Assembly (NCBI GenBank): GCA_002454165.1
Contig: DKIG01000006.1
Location: forward strand, 29,817 to 93,816
Direction of reading: 5' to 3'
Origin: Gammaproteobacteria bacterium UBA6724
Lineage (GTDB): Bacteria > Pseudomonadota > Gammaproteobacteria > Pseudomonadales > Azotimanducaceae
Length of the DNA: 64,000 bases
The first letter of the stretch is position 1. Each line of letters starts with the position of its first letter. The translations under genes and the position numbers were made by a program. The notes beneath the pieces are model-generated. The model was not told the origin of the DNA. It made no database searches and worked only from the letters and a program-made list of their open reading frames with translations. This document shows positions 50,642 through 60,125 of the stretch, piece by piece.

Positions 50642-51697
50642 GTGGTAGAGCACACACCCCGGCGAGGCTTTGATCCGCTGACATATTGTTTTGAAGACAA
50701 GACGCCTAGGCCCGGTGCTATTACCCGACTAGCCGAAGGGATCTACTGGATACGGATGCCTATGATGGGGCGTCTGGACCATATCAATGTCTGGCTGATA
50801 CGGGATTACGACGGCTGGACGATAGTGGACACGGGCTTGTTTCGGGAAGAAGTACAAGCGCATTGGCGGACTATCTTTAACAAACATTTGGCTGGTAAAC
50901 CCGTGACCAGAGTCATTGCCACGCATTTACATTCCGACCATACGGGACTGGCGGGCTGGATTACCCGGGAGTGGGGATGTGACCTCTGGATGAGTCGTAG
51001 TGACTTCTTCATGTGCAAGGTGATGGCGGCAGACGGACCTTCCGATGTGCCAGAGGATGCGATTAAATTTTATCTGCGGGCAGGGTTTACCGAAGAGCGG
51101 CTTGAGCGTTATCGGCAAAGATTTGGTCAGTTTGGTGCCAATATTTCTGAATTGCCTGCCGGATACCGGCGTATCAACGATGGTCAGTACATAGATATTG
51201 GCGGACGCGAGTGGCAGGCGGTGATAGGTCACGGGCATGCGCCAGAGCATGTCTGTCTTCACTGTCCTGAACTCAAACTCATCATAGGGGGTGATCAGAT
51301 CCTGCCGAAGATCACTCCCAATGTTAGCGTTCAGCCTTCTGAGCCTAGGGCTAATCCGCTACGGGACTTTCTTAATACTTGTATTAGATTTAGAGAATTC
51401 CTGCCGTCTGATTTGATGGTGCTACCGGCGCATGAAAGTCTATACAAAGGCGTGCATGAAAGGCTGACGGCATTGATTGATTGGCACGAGGTTGCACTTG
51501 GGAAGTTGTACGATCTATGCAGTGAGCCCAGGCGAGCGGTGGATGTATTCCCTGCACTTTTCAAGAGCGAGATTACTGATTGGACTTTCTTCCCTGCTAC
51601 AGGCGAGTCCTTGGCGCATCTGCATTGCGCGCTGGAACGGCGGATATTGCAGGTTACATTGGATGAACAGGGGGTCGCCTGGTGGCGTCAGGCCTAG
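50642..51697 (+). CDS. Metallo-beta-lactamase fold hydrolase
   Basis: 351 aa. The metal motif THLHSDHTG (HxHxDH) is near residue 100, a second-site VIGHGHAPEH follows, then GGDQIL and the late metal ligand region LPAHESLY. It lacks features that would define glyoxalase or lactamase activity, so the substrate is unknown. The GTG start at 50642 follows AGAGGTAG. It lies 51 bp after the MFS gene and is probably co-transcribed. Confidence 0.88.
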   Translation: MVEHTPRRGFDPLTYCFEDKTPRPGAITRLAEGIYWIRMPMMGRLDHINVWLIRDYDGWTIVDTGLFREEVQAHWRTIFNKHLAGKPVTRVIATHLHSDHTGLAGWITREWGCDLWMSRSDFFMCKVMAADGPSDVPEDAIKFYLRAGFTEERLERYRQRFGQFGANISELPAGYRRINDGQYIDIGGREWQAVIGHGHAPEHVCLHCPELKLIIGGDQILPKITPNVSVQPSEPRANPLRDFLNTCIRFREFLPSDLMVLPAHESLYKGVHERLTALIDWHEVALGKLYDLCSEPRRAVDVFPALFKSEITDWTFFPATGESLAHLHCALERRILQVTLDEQGVAWWRQA

Positions 51698-51733
51698 GTG
51701 CTTATCGTCAAACAAAGCAGTGAATTATGGAAT

Positions 51734-51922
51734 TTAGGAGAGTGTTCCCGCCCAACATGCTTCTAATAAAATACGAACTCCATTGGCAACAATCAATATC
51801 ACAACACCCATCCCTAGAATTTGGATTACACGGACTGCATCTGGGTAAGAACGCTTCGTCCACAGGTAAAACAATATGCATGTTAATACCGTTGTAATAC
51901 TAATGGCTATTATCGTTATCAT
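51734..51922 (-). CDS. Small two-helix membrane protein
   Basis: 62 aa from the ATG at 51922, with GAGGAAAT just upstream as ribosome site. Two hydrophobic segments (MITIIAISITTVLTCILFYL and IQILGMGVVILIVANGVRIL) with a short basic loop. AT-rich. It is the last of three genes in the same direction (AraC-like fusion, 148-aa protein, this one). Function unknown. Confidence 0.55.
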   Translation of the reverse strand: MITIIAISITTVLTCILFYLWTKRSYPDAVRVIQILGMGVVILIVANGVRILLEACWAGTLS

Positions 51923-51997
51923 ATTTCCTCTGTTCAATATCAAACATTGATCTAATGCGTTTTAAATTCCCTAATACGAATAAATCAAGAATGCCTC

Positions 51998-52444
51998 TTA
52001 TGTATCCGGTGCCTGACAGTTTGAACTAAAAGCCCCAACCGCTGCACCAGTACCATAGCCACCAATGCCTGCTAAGGAACTCGCTACCACCACTAATGCC
52101 ACCGCTCCCAGTGGAGTAATGGTTGCTAGGGTAATGGCAGAGATCATAATGGTTGCACTAGCGGTCCCGGTAGCCACAGATATTGAAGTAATCATTGCTG
52201 TCTCCCGTACAACCTCCGCGCATGATTGTTCACGAGCAAAGTCACTAGCCATGTCCTTGCCAGGAACTTCCCAAGTAACAGACAGCGCGCTCATTATAGG
52301 AAGCAAACCAAAAACAGCAAACAGTATATATCTAGGAGTGAAGTGTTTTGGTAAAACCCCTTTTGAAAAATATTTCATCGGAAAATACATGACTATCGCT
52401 ACCCCAATCCATGGAATGATACTGAATAGTTGAATCAATCTCAT
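51998..52444 (-). CDS. Membrane protein with glycine/alanine-rich C-terminus, unknown function
   Basis: 148 aa. Two N-terminal helices (LIQLFSIIPWIGVAIVMYF and YILFAVFGLLPIMSALSV), then a short soluble stretch with EQSCAEVVRETAM, then a long Gly/Ala/Ser-rich hydrophobic segment ending in GGYGTGAAVGAFSSNC. AAAGGAAAG precedes the start. The second half resembles the C-terminus of the neighbouring AraC-like protein: both have a Cys-containing helix followed by a glycine-rich membrane region. Confidence 0.6.
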   Translation of the reverse strand: MRLIQLFSIIPWIGVAIVMYFPMKYFSKGVLPKHFTPRYILFAVFGLLPIMSALSVTWEVPGKDMASDFAREQSCAEVVRETAMITSISVATGTASATIMISAITLATITPLGAVALVVVASSLAGIGGYGTGAAVGAFSSNCQAPDT

Positions 52445-52479
52445 AGTCTTTTCTTTCCTTTTATGCGACGGGGCTAATT

Positions 52480-53157
52480 TTAGTCATTCTCAATGTTATT
52501 ATCAGTATTGCAACTTGGATGGTATTCGTGCGCATCTGCCCCACCGGCAACTGCACCTCCCGCTCCTGCACCTACTACCATCCCTAACCTCACAAGCCAA
52601 CCTCCTGGGACAAAGATACTTGCAACAGTACCCGCAATAAGACCAAACTGTAAATATCGTACAGCAGAATCGGATATGGCTTCACGACATGATTTTTCAT
52701 CAATATCGGCAGGAGATCTCGTATCACTGCCGGGGGTATCATCAGATTCTTGGTCATCAAAGAGCACTGATGCCATGCCCCCACCAATTTTATTTTTTTC
52801 TGAGTCTAGTAATAATCTTGGCTTATTACTGTCTATATCACCATTGATAGTTTGATGAGGATTAATTTTATATTCGCTATAACTAATTCCTGCCCACCTA
52901 CTAAAGGCTCTGTAAAAACATTTCACATCGGTAAATCTCAATTCTTCGTATATCAGACTTGCAGAATGCGCTGGTTGTTGTAACAAAGCAAAACATCGTC
53001 TTTTTCTTTCCTTGTCAAACAACTTCTGGAAAGAAATGTTTTGTTGTCCCAATTTTCGATGTAAAGATCTTGTACTAATAAATAATATTTTAGCCAAATC
53101 ATCGACATAAAAATCTTTTAATGTTGGTAGGTTTTCTAGTTCGGCTATCCGAATCAC
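52480..53157 (-). CDS. AraC-type DNA-binding domain fused to a glycine-rich membrane segment
   Basis: 225 aa. Residues 1 to about 100 form an AraC family double helix-turn-helix: VDDLAKILFISTRSLHRKLG and ELRFTDVKCFYRAFSRWAGI with SYSEYK closing the domain. There is no ligand-binding domain. After an acidic linker comes EKSCREAISDSAVRYLQFGL, then a glycine-zipper-like membrane segment (VVGAGAGGAVAGGADA). A DNA-binding domain N-terminal to a membrane segment suggests a membrane-tethered regulator. The GTG start has no good ribosome site. The gene begins 9 bp after the AtuA stop but is AT-rich, unlike that operon. Confidence 0.6.
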   Translation of the reverse strand: MIRIAELENLPTLKDFYVDDLAKILFISTRSLHRKLGQQNISFQKLFDKERKRRCFALLQQPAHSASLIYEELRFTDVKCFYRAFSRWAGISYSEYKINPHQTINGDIDSNKPRLLLDSEKNKIGGGMASVLFDDQESDDTPGSDTRSPADIDEKSCREAISDSAVRYLQFGLIAGTVASIFVPGGWLVRLGMVVGAGAGGAVAGGADAHEYHPSCNTDNNIEND

Positions 53158-53166
53158 CCAACATGA

Positions 53167-54942
53167 CTAGGCGATTTCATCAATAAGCATTTGCGGGGCA
53201 TCTATGTATTTGGCGCGCAGATATTCACTAAAAGACTTGGCTTGTTTGTCAATACGATGATTGGAAGACACGCCTTCCCCCAAGACATCGTGGATGTAGA
53301 AGTTGAGTGCCTTCAGGTTCGGCATGTCGTAGCGTTCAATTCGGTAGGATGCCATGTCTGGCGCGAGTTCCTTGAATTTCTCAACCGTGAGAAACTCATG
53401 CAGATAGGCATAGGCAAGGTCTGTCTTTGCCCAGACGCCGCAGTTAGCACAGCCGCCCTTGTCCCCGGAACGAGTGCCGTAGAGTCTGCCGAAGGGAAGC
53501 CTCAGAGTTTTCCCGCGCGGCGGGGTGCCAATTTTCACCGGTACTTTTTGATAATAGATTTCCTCAAGCCCCAGCCGTTGGGTGGGTAAGACCTCAGTGG
53601 TCTTGCCGTTTATATGTACCCGCTCGGTGACCTTGCTGCTGTCCAGCATGGCGGGCCAGTGAGCAAGCACGGGGGCGCCGTTGTAGTCACTTTTGCCGCG
53701 GCTGGTGTTGCCGGGTATTCCCGCCAGTGACAATTCGGTGACCTTGGCGGCAAACAACCGGCCCACCTTTGATGGGTCGTCTGTGGTGACGGTTATCCTG
53801 AGTGCGGCGTAGGCTTCCTCATTGGTGGCCGGGTCTTCCTTGTCACTTCTGATGAGTTGAACATCAACATCATCAAATTGCTCCCGTCCGCCCAGATTAT
53901 GAAACACTGCATCAAGATATAGCTCCGCCTTCTTCTCAATATCCAAGCCCGTAAGCAGCACTTCTATACTTTGCTTGTGCGCGCCCAGGATGTTGATGCA
54001 GACCTTGTGACTAGGAGGAGGGCTAGAGCCGCGGCAGTTGGAAACATAGACTCGGTCGGCGCCGCTTTGTTCCAGTTTCACCGTATCAAAGTGAGCGATA
54101 ACATCAGGGTTGTAATAGGCAGGTGTTGAAATCTCGTAGAGCAGTTGTGCCGTGACGGTGCCAATGGACACCAGCCCGCCAGTGCCAGGATGTTTGGTGA
54201 TGGTAAAATTCCCATCGGCTTCAATCTCGGCAATGGGATAGCCAACATTGCGGAAACTGGGCACTTCTTCAAAAAAAGCATAGTTGCCACCGCAGCACTG
54301 GGCACCACATTCAATAATATGTCCGGCGACCAGTGCGCCGGCGAGCGCATCATAGTCGTTCCTTGCCCAGTTAAATTTCCATGCCGCGGGACCTATGACA
54401 ACCGCGGCATCGGTGACCCTGGGACAAATAACAATATCGGCACCCTGGTCCAGGGCTTCTTTGATGCCCCAGGCACCAAAATAGGTGTTGGCTGTCACGA
54501 CCTTGCCAGTAGCCTCAGACAAAGGGATGCCCTGGTCAATGTTGCTGAGCATTTCGCCGTCTGCCTGGAATCGTTCCAGGTCGTCGCTTATGTCATCGCC
54601 GTCAATCCAGGCTACCTTGGAGTTCACGCCGAGTTCGGCAAGTAACTTCTCTATTTCGTCCGCCATGCCTTCAGGATTTAACCCTCCGGCGTTGGAGACT
54701 ATTTTGATGTCCTGCGCTTTACAGGTCTCTGCGACTTCCTTGATTTGCTTCAAAAAAGTGCCAACATAGCCCAGGTGTTCACCACGGGTCTGTTTCTGGT
54801 GATAGAGGATTGCCATGGTGAGTTCAGCAAGATAATCACCGGTCAATACATCTATAGGACCACCTGCGACCATTTCCTTCGCTGCCATGATTCGATCGCC
54901 GTAGAATCCGCTACAGTTGGCAATCTTGATACTTTTAGCCAT
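53167..54942 (-). CDS. atuA: AtuA family protein (acyclic terpene utilisation, DUF1446)
   Basis: 591 aa. IKIANCSGFYGDRIMAAKEM, a Rossmann-like N-terminal half with DVLTGDYLAELTMAIL and IVSNAGGLNPEGMADEI, CPRVTDAAVVIGPAAW and the C-terminal YGTRSGDKGGCANCGVW are family blocks. AtuA occurs in citronellol/geraniol degradation clusters but also in other acyl-CoA carboxylase operons. Its reaction is not established. It is the last gene of the folE-carboxylase operon. Confidence 0.88.
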   Translation of the reverse strand: MAKSIKIANCSGFYGDRIMAAKEMVAGGPIDVLTGDYLAELTMAILYHQKQTRGEHLGYVGTFLKQIKEVAETCKAQDIKIVSNAGGLNPEGMADEIEKLLAELGVNSKVAWIDGDDISDDLERFQADGEMLSNIDQGIPLSEATGKVVTANTYFGAWGIKEALDQGADIVICPRVTDAAVVIGPAAWKFNWARNDYDALAGALVAGHIIECGAQCCGGNYAFFEEVPSFRNVGYPIAEIEADGNFTITKHPGTGGLVSIGTVTAQLLYEISTPAYYNPDVIAHFDTVKLEQSGADRVYVSNCRGSSPPPSHKVCINILGAHKQSIEVLLTGLDIEKKAELYLDAVFHNLGGREQFDDVDVQLIRSDKEDPATNEEAYAALRITVTTDDPSKVGRLFAAKVTELSLAGIPGNTSRGKSDYNGAPVLAHWPAMLDSSKVTERVHINGKTTEVLPTQRLGLEEIYYQKVPVKIGTPPRGKTLRLPFGRLYGTRSGDKGGCANCGVWAKTDLAYAYLHEFLTVEKFKELAPDMASYRIERYDMPNLKALNFYIHDVLGEGVSSNHRIDKQAKSFSEYLRAKYIDAPQMLIDEIA

Positions 54943-54969
54943 TCATTGCCCTCGTTTGTCCAGTCGTAA

Positions 54970-55776
54970 CTACTCCCTGTCGCGAGCCTTGGTGACCCAA
55001 TGAGGTTTTCGTTTCTCCCTGAAAGCCGCCATGCCTTCGGCACCTTCATCGGATTGGAATATTCTGCGACTCCATTCGGCGGTTTCCATAAAACCCTCTT
55101 TAATGGACAGTTGCGACACCCGACGAACCAACTTCTTACATTCCACAACAGCAAGCGGACCTCCCATATTGATAGCGTCAACTTCTTCCTGAACAGCCTG
55201 CTCAAGTTCATCTTTGGCTACGGCGCGATGCGCGAAACCCATGTCAACTGCTTGGCGACCACTGAATCTTTCCCCGGTCAAGAAGAGCTTCATGCCGTGA
55301 TGAGTGCCCAGTTTTGGCAGGCAGACCACGGAAATGATCGCCGGAATTACGCCAATGCGTACTTCACTGAAACTGAACTCAACATCGGCATCGGTAATCA
55401 CAATGTCAGCGGCACCGATGAGTCCCAACCCGCCAGCAAAGGCAGCACCGTTGACCGCCGCTATCACCGGCTTGGGGCTATCCAACATGGCGGTCAGCAC
55501 ATCAGGGTAGGGCACGGCACGCTGGTTTCTGTTTCCCTGACCAGGTGGATTTTTGAGATCGGCACCAGCGCAAAATGCCGGACCCGTGCTACTAATCACG
55601 ATGCAGCGCACAGTATCATCTTGGTTGGCGGCAAGGATATGGTCATAGAGTTCGGTGACCAGGATGGCGGATAGGGCGTTGCGGTTTTCGGGCCGGTTAA
55701 GACGGATCCAGGCAGCGCTCTGCTTAACTTCGTAGAGTGTAGCCTCGGTACCGGACAGGCTGGTTTCTTCGTTCAC
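54970..55776 (-). CDS. Enoyl-CoA hydratase/isomerase family protein
   Basis: 268-aa crotonase. The oxyanion-hole segments PAFCAGADLKN and AAVNGAAFAGGLGLIGAADI and the SEVRIGVIPAIIS region with a catalytic Glu position are visible. In atu and liu clusters this enzyme hydrates the glutaconyl-type product of the carboxylase. The start ATG overlaps the carboxylase alpha stop (ATGA). Confidence 0.9.
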   Translation of the reverse strand: MNEETSLSGTEATLYEVKQSAAWIRLNRPENRNALSAILVTELYDHILAANQDDTVRCIVISSTGPAFCAGADLKNPPGQGNRNQRAVPYPDVLTAMLDSPKPVIAAVNGAAFAGGLGLIGAADIVITDADVEFSFSEVRIGVIPAIISVVCLPKLGTHHGMKLFLTGERFSGRQAVDMGFAHRAVAKDELEQAVQEEVDAINMGGPLAVVECKKLVRRVSQLSIKEGFMETAEWSRRIFQSDEGAEGMAAFREKRKPHWVTKARDRE

Positions 55777-57791
55777 TTTTCTGTACCTCGTTTGTCATCT
55801 GCATCAATAGTTACCAGGAGTTGACCATTTTTCACCTGCTCGCCGACCCGGACATGTAGCGCGGCTATTACGCCATCCCCGGGTGCAGTAACCGGGTGTT
55901 CCATTTTCATGGCTTCCAAAATGAGCAACAGATCCCCCTTGGTGACCCTGTCGCCGGGCTTAATCTCCGTAGAGAGGACCGCACCCGGCATGGGGGCAAC
56001 CAGCCCGCCCGACAGCTCATCCATGCCAGGTACGGGATAGCGGGGCAGTTGTCGCAACGCCAGATCACCAGTGGCTCCGTGTATGAGCCAGGTATCACCA
56101 TCCTGCTCCAGGTCAAAAGCAAGTCTGCGCCCGTCTATATCTAATTCAACATGTCCCTTGCCGCAAGTGAAGGGCAGGACGGTTTTTTCTGCCGGATCAT
56201 CATTACTACGCACTCTGAATCTGCCGTCTCGCTGGGCGCGATATGCCAACTTAATCGGCTCAGCAGCTGCCGGCGGATGGAATGTGATGCTTTCAAACGG
56301 CATCACCGTGTTGCGCCAGCCACTCTGGATTGATTGCATCACCCTGGCGGCAGCTTTATTGCGCGCTTGGGACTCCATGATAACAGCGATGGCAGATTCA
56401 ATAACTTGATCCCTGGCAAGGGCAGGGGGGTGCAGTGCTACGGCATGGCGTTCAATAAAGTCGGTGCCGGTGTCGGCTTTGATAAAGGCTGGATGTCTCA
56501 GGGTCAAGACTAGGAAGTCCCGATTGCTGGTCAGCCCTTGGATACGGGTAGTTTCCAGGGCTCTGGCAAGACGGGTTGCTGCTTCTCGGCGGGTCGGGGC
56601 ATGGACGATCACCTTGGCGATCATGGTATCAAAATCCGTGCCAATCACAGTGCCGGACTCAACGCCAGAATCAAATCTAGCTTGTCCCACCGTGGAAGGT
56701 TGCCAAGCGATGACCCGTCCGGGCGACGGCAAAAAATCTCGCTCTGGGTCTTCCGCACAGAGCCGTGCTTCTATGGCGTGTCCTTTGATCTGCAGGTCCT
56801 CTTGACGAAAGGACAGAGGTTCACCCTCGGCGATACGAATCTGCTCCCGTACCAGATCATGGCCAATGATCTCTTCAGTCACCGGATGCTCAACCTGGAG
56901 CCGGGCGTTGACTTCAAGAAACCAGAATTCAGCGCCACTGAGCAAGAATTCAATAGTACCCGCCGATGAATAACCAAGTGTTTTGGCAACCTTGATTGCC
57001 GCTGCGCCCATTGCCGCCCTAATCTCATCGGTCACAGCCGGGCAGGGTGCCTCTTCAATAATCTTCTGATGGCGGCGCTGGATGGAACATTCCCGTTCAA
57101 AGCAATGCACCAGGTTGCCGTGTTGGTCTCCAATAATCTGAATTTCAACATGTCTGGCACTTGGCAGCCATTTTTCCATGAAGACCCGGTCATCGCCAAA
57201 AGCACTGCCTGCTTCTCGCCCGGCACTGTCAACGGCATCTTGCAGGTCATTTTTAGTCATAACGACCCGCATGCCCCGACCGCCGCCGCCGGCAGTCGCC
57301 TTTATCAGGACCGGATAACCTAGTTCCTTGGCTGCCGCTACCAACCGGGTTGAGCCATCAATTTCTATTGCCGGCAGGGTGGGTACATTTGCTTCCAGCA
57401 TCAATTTTTTGGCGGACAATTTGTCCCCCAGGATATTGATGACTTCAGGCGAGGGTCCTATCCAGGCGACACCAGCGTCCAGGACGGCACGCGCAAAGTC
57501 GGCGTTTTCCGAGAGGAAGCCATAACCAGGATGCAAGGCATCAGCACCGCTGCGTCGGCAGGCAGCCAGCAATTTTTTGACATTGAGGTAGGTCTCAGCT
57601 GGACTGCTTCCCCCCAGGGCAATCCCAGTGTCGGCTTCGGTGACGAAGGGCGCAAGGGCATCTCCTTCGGCGTAAACAGCGATAGTGTGGATGCCCATAT
57701 TTCGGGCAGTGCGCATAATGCGTCGGGCGATTTCTCCGCGGTTGGCAATGAGCAGTCTGGTGATCGGCTTGATTTGGCTTACATTCTCCAT
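55773..57791 (-). CDS. Acyl-CoA carboxylase alpha subunit (biotin carboxylase plus biotin carrier)
   Basis: 672 aa. The N-terminal biotin carboxylase opens with LLIANRGEIARRIMRTARNM. The ATP-grasp loop ATAGGGGRGMRVV is near residue 160 and EVNARLQVEHPVTE follows. The C-terminus has the biotin-carrier site LILEAMKMEHPVTAP. The start is placed at 57791, overlapping the beta-subunit stop by 13 nt; an upstream extension to 57833 lacks family similarity. The domain layout equals methylcrotonyl-, geranyl- and propionyl-CoA carboxylase alpha chains, so the substrate is undetermined. Confidence 0.92.
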   Translation of the reverse strand: MENVSQIKPITRLLIANRGEIARRIMRTARNMGIHTIAVYAEGDALAPFVTEADTGIALGGSSPAETYLNVKKLLAACRRSGADALHPGYGFLSENADFARAVLDAGVAWIGPSPEVINILGDKLSAKKLMLEANVPTLPAIEIDGSTRLVAAAKELGYPVLIKATAGGGGRGMRVVMTKNDLQDAVDSAGREAGSAFGDDRVFMEKWLPSARHVEIQIIGDQHGNLVHCFERECSIQRRHQKIIEEAPCPAVTDEIRAAMGAAAIKVAKTLGYSSAGTIEFLLSGAEFWFLEVNARLQVEHPVTEEIIGHDLVREQIRIAEGEPLSFRQEDLQIKGHAIEARLCAEDPERDFLPSPGRVIAWQPSTVGQARFDSGVESGTVIGTDFDTMIAKVIVHAPTRREAATRLARALETTRIQGLTSNRDFLVLTLRHPAFIKADTGTDFIERHAVALHPPALARDQVIESAIAVIMESQARNKAAARVMQSIQSGWRNTVMPFESITFHPPAAAEPIKLAYRAQRDGRFRVRSNDDPAEKTVLPFTCGKGHVELDIDGRRLAFDLEQDGDTWLIHGATGDLALRQLPRYPVPGMDELSGGLVAPMPGAVLSTEIKPGDRVTKGDLLLILEAMKMEHPVTAPGDGVIAALHVRVGEQVKNGQLLVTIDADDKRGTEK

Positions 57792-59410
57792 GTACCGAAT
57801 TCCTTGGTGCCTTCTACCTTGTTGTTGTAACACGCAGACAAGGACATGGCGATAATGGTGCGGGTATCACGAGGATCAATCATGCCGTCGTCCGATACGC
57901 GGGAGGTGGCGTAGAGGCCCTTGGAACGTTCTTCCGCCCAGTGTTCGGCGGTGGCGGCTCTTTTTGCATCTGCTGCTTCATCAAATGCAATGCCTCGACG
58001 TTTGGCGGCGGCGCGCCTTACAATGCTCATCACCCCGGCCATCTGCTTTGGACCCATGACAGCGATCTTTGCCGTGGGCCAGATGTAGGTGAACCGGGTG
58101 CCGTAGGCGCGGCCGCTCATGCCATAGTTGCCTGCACCATAGGAAGCCCCGACGATGACGGTGATGTGGGGCACCGTGGAGTTGGACACGGCGTTGATCA
58201 TCTTGGAGCCATTTTTGGTGATGCCGCCCTGCTCAAAATCAGTGCCGACGATATAACCGGTAATGTTGTGTAGGAAAAGTAACGGCACATCAATTTGGTT
58301 ACACAGCTGGATGAACTGGGCGGCTTTTTCCGATGATTCGGAAAACAGGGCACCGTTGTTGCCGAGGATGCCCAGGGGATAGCCGTGAATAGATGCCCAG
58401 CCACAGACTAGAGTAGGTCCATACAGGGCTTTGAATTCCTCAAATCTGGAACCATCTACGATGCGCCCCACCACTTCACGGATATCAAACGGCGTTTTGA
58501 TGTCTTTTGGCACCAGGCCGAGGAGGTCTTCAGGGTCTTGGACAGGTTCATCAAAGTTCGGCTCAGGTGTTGGACCCAATTTGCGCCAGTTCAGGTGTGC
58601 TACAACTTCCCGACAGATACGGATGCCGTCCAGTTCATCCTGTGCCAGATAATCTCCCAGCCCGGATATTGTCGTGTGCATGTCTGCCCCGCCCAGGCTC
58701 TCTTCATCAGCATCTTCGCCGGTCGCCATCTTGACGAGCGGAGGTCCCCCCAGGAATACCTTGGATTGATTTTTGATAAAAATGTTGTAATCACTCATGC
58801 CTGGTTGGTAGGCACCACCGGCTGTTGAGGCGCCGAACACAACGGAGATGGTAGGGATTCTGAGTTTTGACAACTCGGTAATTTCATAAAAAAGTCTGCC
58901 GCTTTCTGCAAAGTGCCCGCCTTCCCGCTGGGTAGCGGCTTCCGGATCACTGCCGCCGGCGCCACGGAGGTCTGCACCGGCAGATTCCACGAACTGCACA
59001 TAAGGCATGCGGTTTACTCGGGAGATTTCCAAGCCGCGCATTAATTTTTTGGCATTGAACTGGTTGAAGGCACCCGCCCTGACTGAGGGGTCGTGTCCCA
59101 GGATGACACATTCAACATTCTCAATAATGCCGATACCAACCACGAATCCTGAGCCAACAGCGTAGGGAGAGCGCCATGCCGCTAGGGGGCTGATCTCAAG
59201 GAAGGGGGAATCCCGGTCAAGCGCATGAGAGATTCTCTCCCGGATTGGCATCTTCTTCCTAGCCTCAAGCCGTGCCATCGCCTCCCTGCCGCCGCCTTCT
59301 GCCGCCTCTGCCAGCAACTCATCCATAGTGTTAAGCATGTCAAGCATGTCGGTTCTATTTTGCTGAAACAGGTCGGAGTTGGGGTCCAGCTTTGATTCCA
59401 GAATCGGCAT
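57779..59410 (-). CDS. Acyl-CoA carboxylase beta subunit (carboxyltransferase)
   Basis: 543 aa. Two crotonase-like carboxyltransferase halves, with FVESAGADLRGAGG and ASTAGGAYQPGMSDY in the first, and GNNGALFSESSEKAAQFIQL and ASYGAGNYGMSGRAYG in the second. The VESAGADL form differs from the VDSGGANL that I recall for methylcrotonyl-CoA carboxylase, so MCC or geranyl-CoA carboxylase should not be assumed. ATG 59410 has GGGGA upstream and lies 37 bp after folE. A 9-nt duplication (AAGCATGTC at 59333-59350) encodes DMLDML near the N-terminus. Confidence 0.92.
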   Translation of the reverse strand: MPILESKLDPNSDLFQQNRTDMLDMLNTMDELLAEAAEGGGREAMARLEARKKMPIRERISHALDRDSPFLEISPLAAWRSPYAVGSGFVVGIGIIENVECVILGHDPSVRAGAFNQFNAKKLMRGLEISRVNRMPYVQFVESAGADLRGAGGSDPEAATQREGGHFAESGRLFYEITELSKLRIPTISVVFGASTAGGAYQPGMSDYNIFIKNQSKVFLGGPPLVKMATGEDADEESLGGADMHTTISGLGDYLAQDELDGIRICREVVAHLNWRKLGPTPEPNFDEPVQDPEDLLGLVPKDIKTPFDIREVVGRIVDGSRFEEFKALYGPTLVCGWASIHGYPLGILGNNGALFSESSEKAAQFIQLCNQIDVPLLFLHNITGYIVGTDFEQGGITKNGSKMINAVSNSTVPHITVIVGASYGAGNYGMSGRAYGTRFTYIWPTAKIAVMGPKQMAGVMSIVRRAAAKRRGIAFDEAADAKRAATAEHWAEERSKGLYATSRVSDDGMIDPRDTRTIIAMSLSACYNNKVEGTKEFGTWRM

Positions 59411-59447
59411 ACATTTCCCCAGGAAACAATAGATTGATTGAATAGGC

Positions 59448-60017
59448 TTAGGTCGATTTGAGCAAGGATAAGAATTCCATGCGGGTGCTTTGGTTGTCAC
59501 GAAAATCGCCGAGCATCACTGAGGTCTTCATCAGCGAGTTTTGTTTTTCAACGCCGCGCATCATCATGCACATGTGTCTGGCTTCAATAATGACACCCAC
59601 GCCGGCAGCCGCAGTGACTGTCTCCATCGCCTCGGCAATGTGTTTGGTGAGACTTTCCTGGATTTGCAGACGCCGCGCATACATGTCCACGATACGGGCA
59701 ATCTTGGACAGTCCCAGCACCTTGCCGGTCGGTAGGTAGGCGACATGACACTTGCCGATAAAAGGTAGGATGTGATGCTCACACAGGGAGTAAAGTTCTA
59801 TGTCCTGAAGCAGGATCATTTCGCTACTGTCTGATTCAAATAAGGCGCCGTTCACTACCTGCTCCAGCGATTGCTGGTAACCCTGGGTGAGAAACCTCAG
59901 CGCTATTGCCGCCCGCTCAGGGGTCTGGACAAGACCTGCCCTATCAGGGTTTTCACCAATCTCTTCAATGATACTTTTAAACTGGTCGCGCAATTTATCA
60001 GACATTTGCTCAGGCAT
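59448..60017 (-). CDS. folE: GTP cyclohydrolase I
   Basis: 189 aa; converts GTP to dihydroneopterin triphosphate, first step to tetrahydrofolate. Zinc and active-site motifs ELYSLCEHHILPFIGKCHV, KVLGLSKIARIVDMYARRLQ and ARHMCMMMRGVEK are complete. It heads the leftward operon with the carboxylase genes, an unrelated neighbour. M1 or M5 could be the start. Confidence 0.96.
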   Translation of the reverse strand: MPEQMSDKLRDQFKSIIEEIGENPDRAGLVQTPERAAIALRFLTQGYQQSLEQVVNGALFESDSSEMILLQDIELYSLCEHHILPFIGKCHVAYLPTGKVLGLSKIARIVDMYARRLQIQESLTKHIAEAMETVTAAAGVGVIIEARHMCMMMRGVEKQNSLMKTSVMLGDFRDNQSTRMEFLSLLKST

Positions 60018-60093
60018 AGTGGGTTCAGGACATAAGAAGCGTACCTTAAAATATCATCGGAAAATGGTAAAGGTTCAATCTTGTTGATTCAGT

Positions 60094-60118
60094 TATAATG
60101 CCGAGTCAATTCAGAGGA
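60094..60118 (+). promoter_or_regulatory. aroC -10 element and ribosome-binding site
   Basis: TATAAT at 60094-60099 with no clear -35, and AGAGGAG at about 60112-60118, 7 nt before the aroC ATG at 60126. The 108-bp gap also must hold the divergent folE promoter. Confidence 0.5.
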
Positions 60119-60125
60119 GCCTGTC

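Noticed and set aside
55000..55674. 224-codon open frame on the plus strand
   Set aside because: Antisense to the enoyl-CoA hydratase gene, which has clear family motifs; the plus-strand translation shows none.
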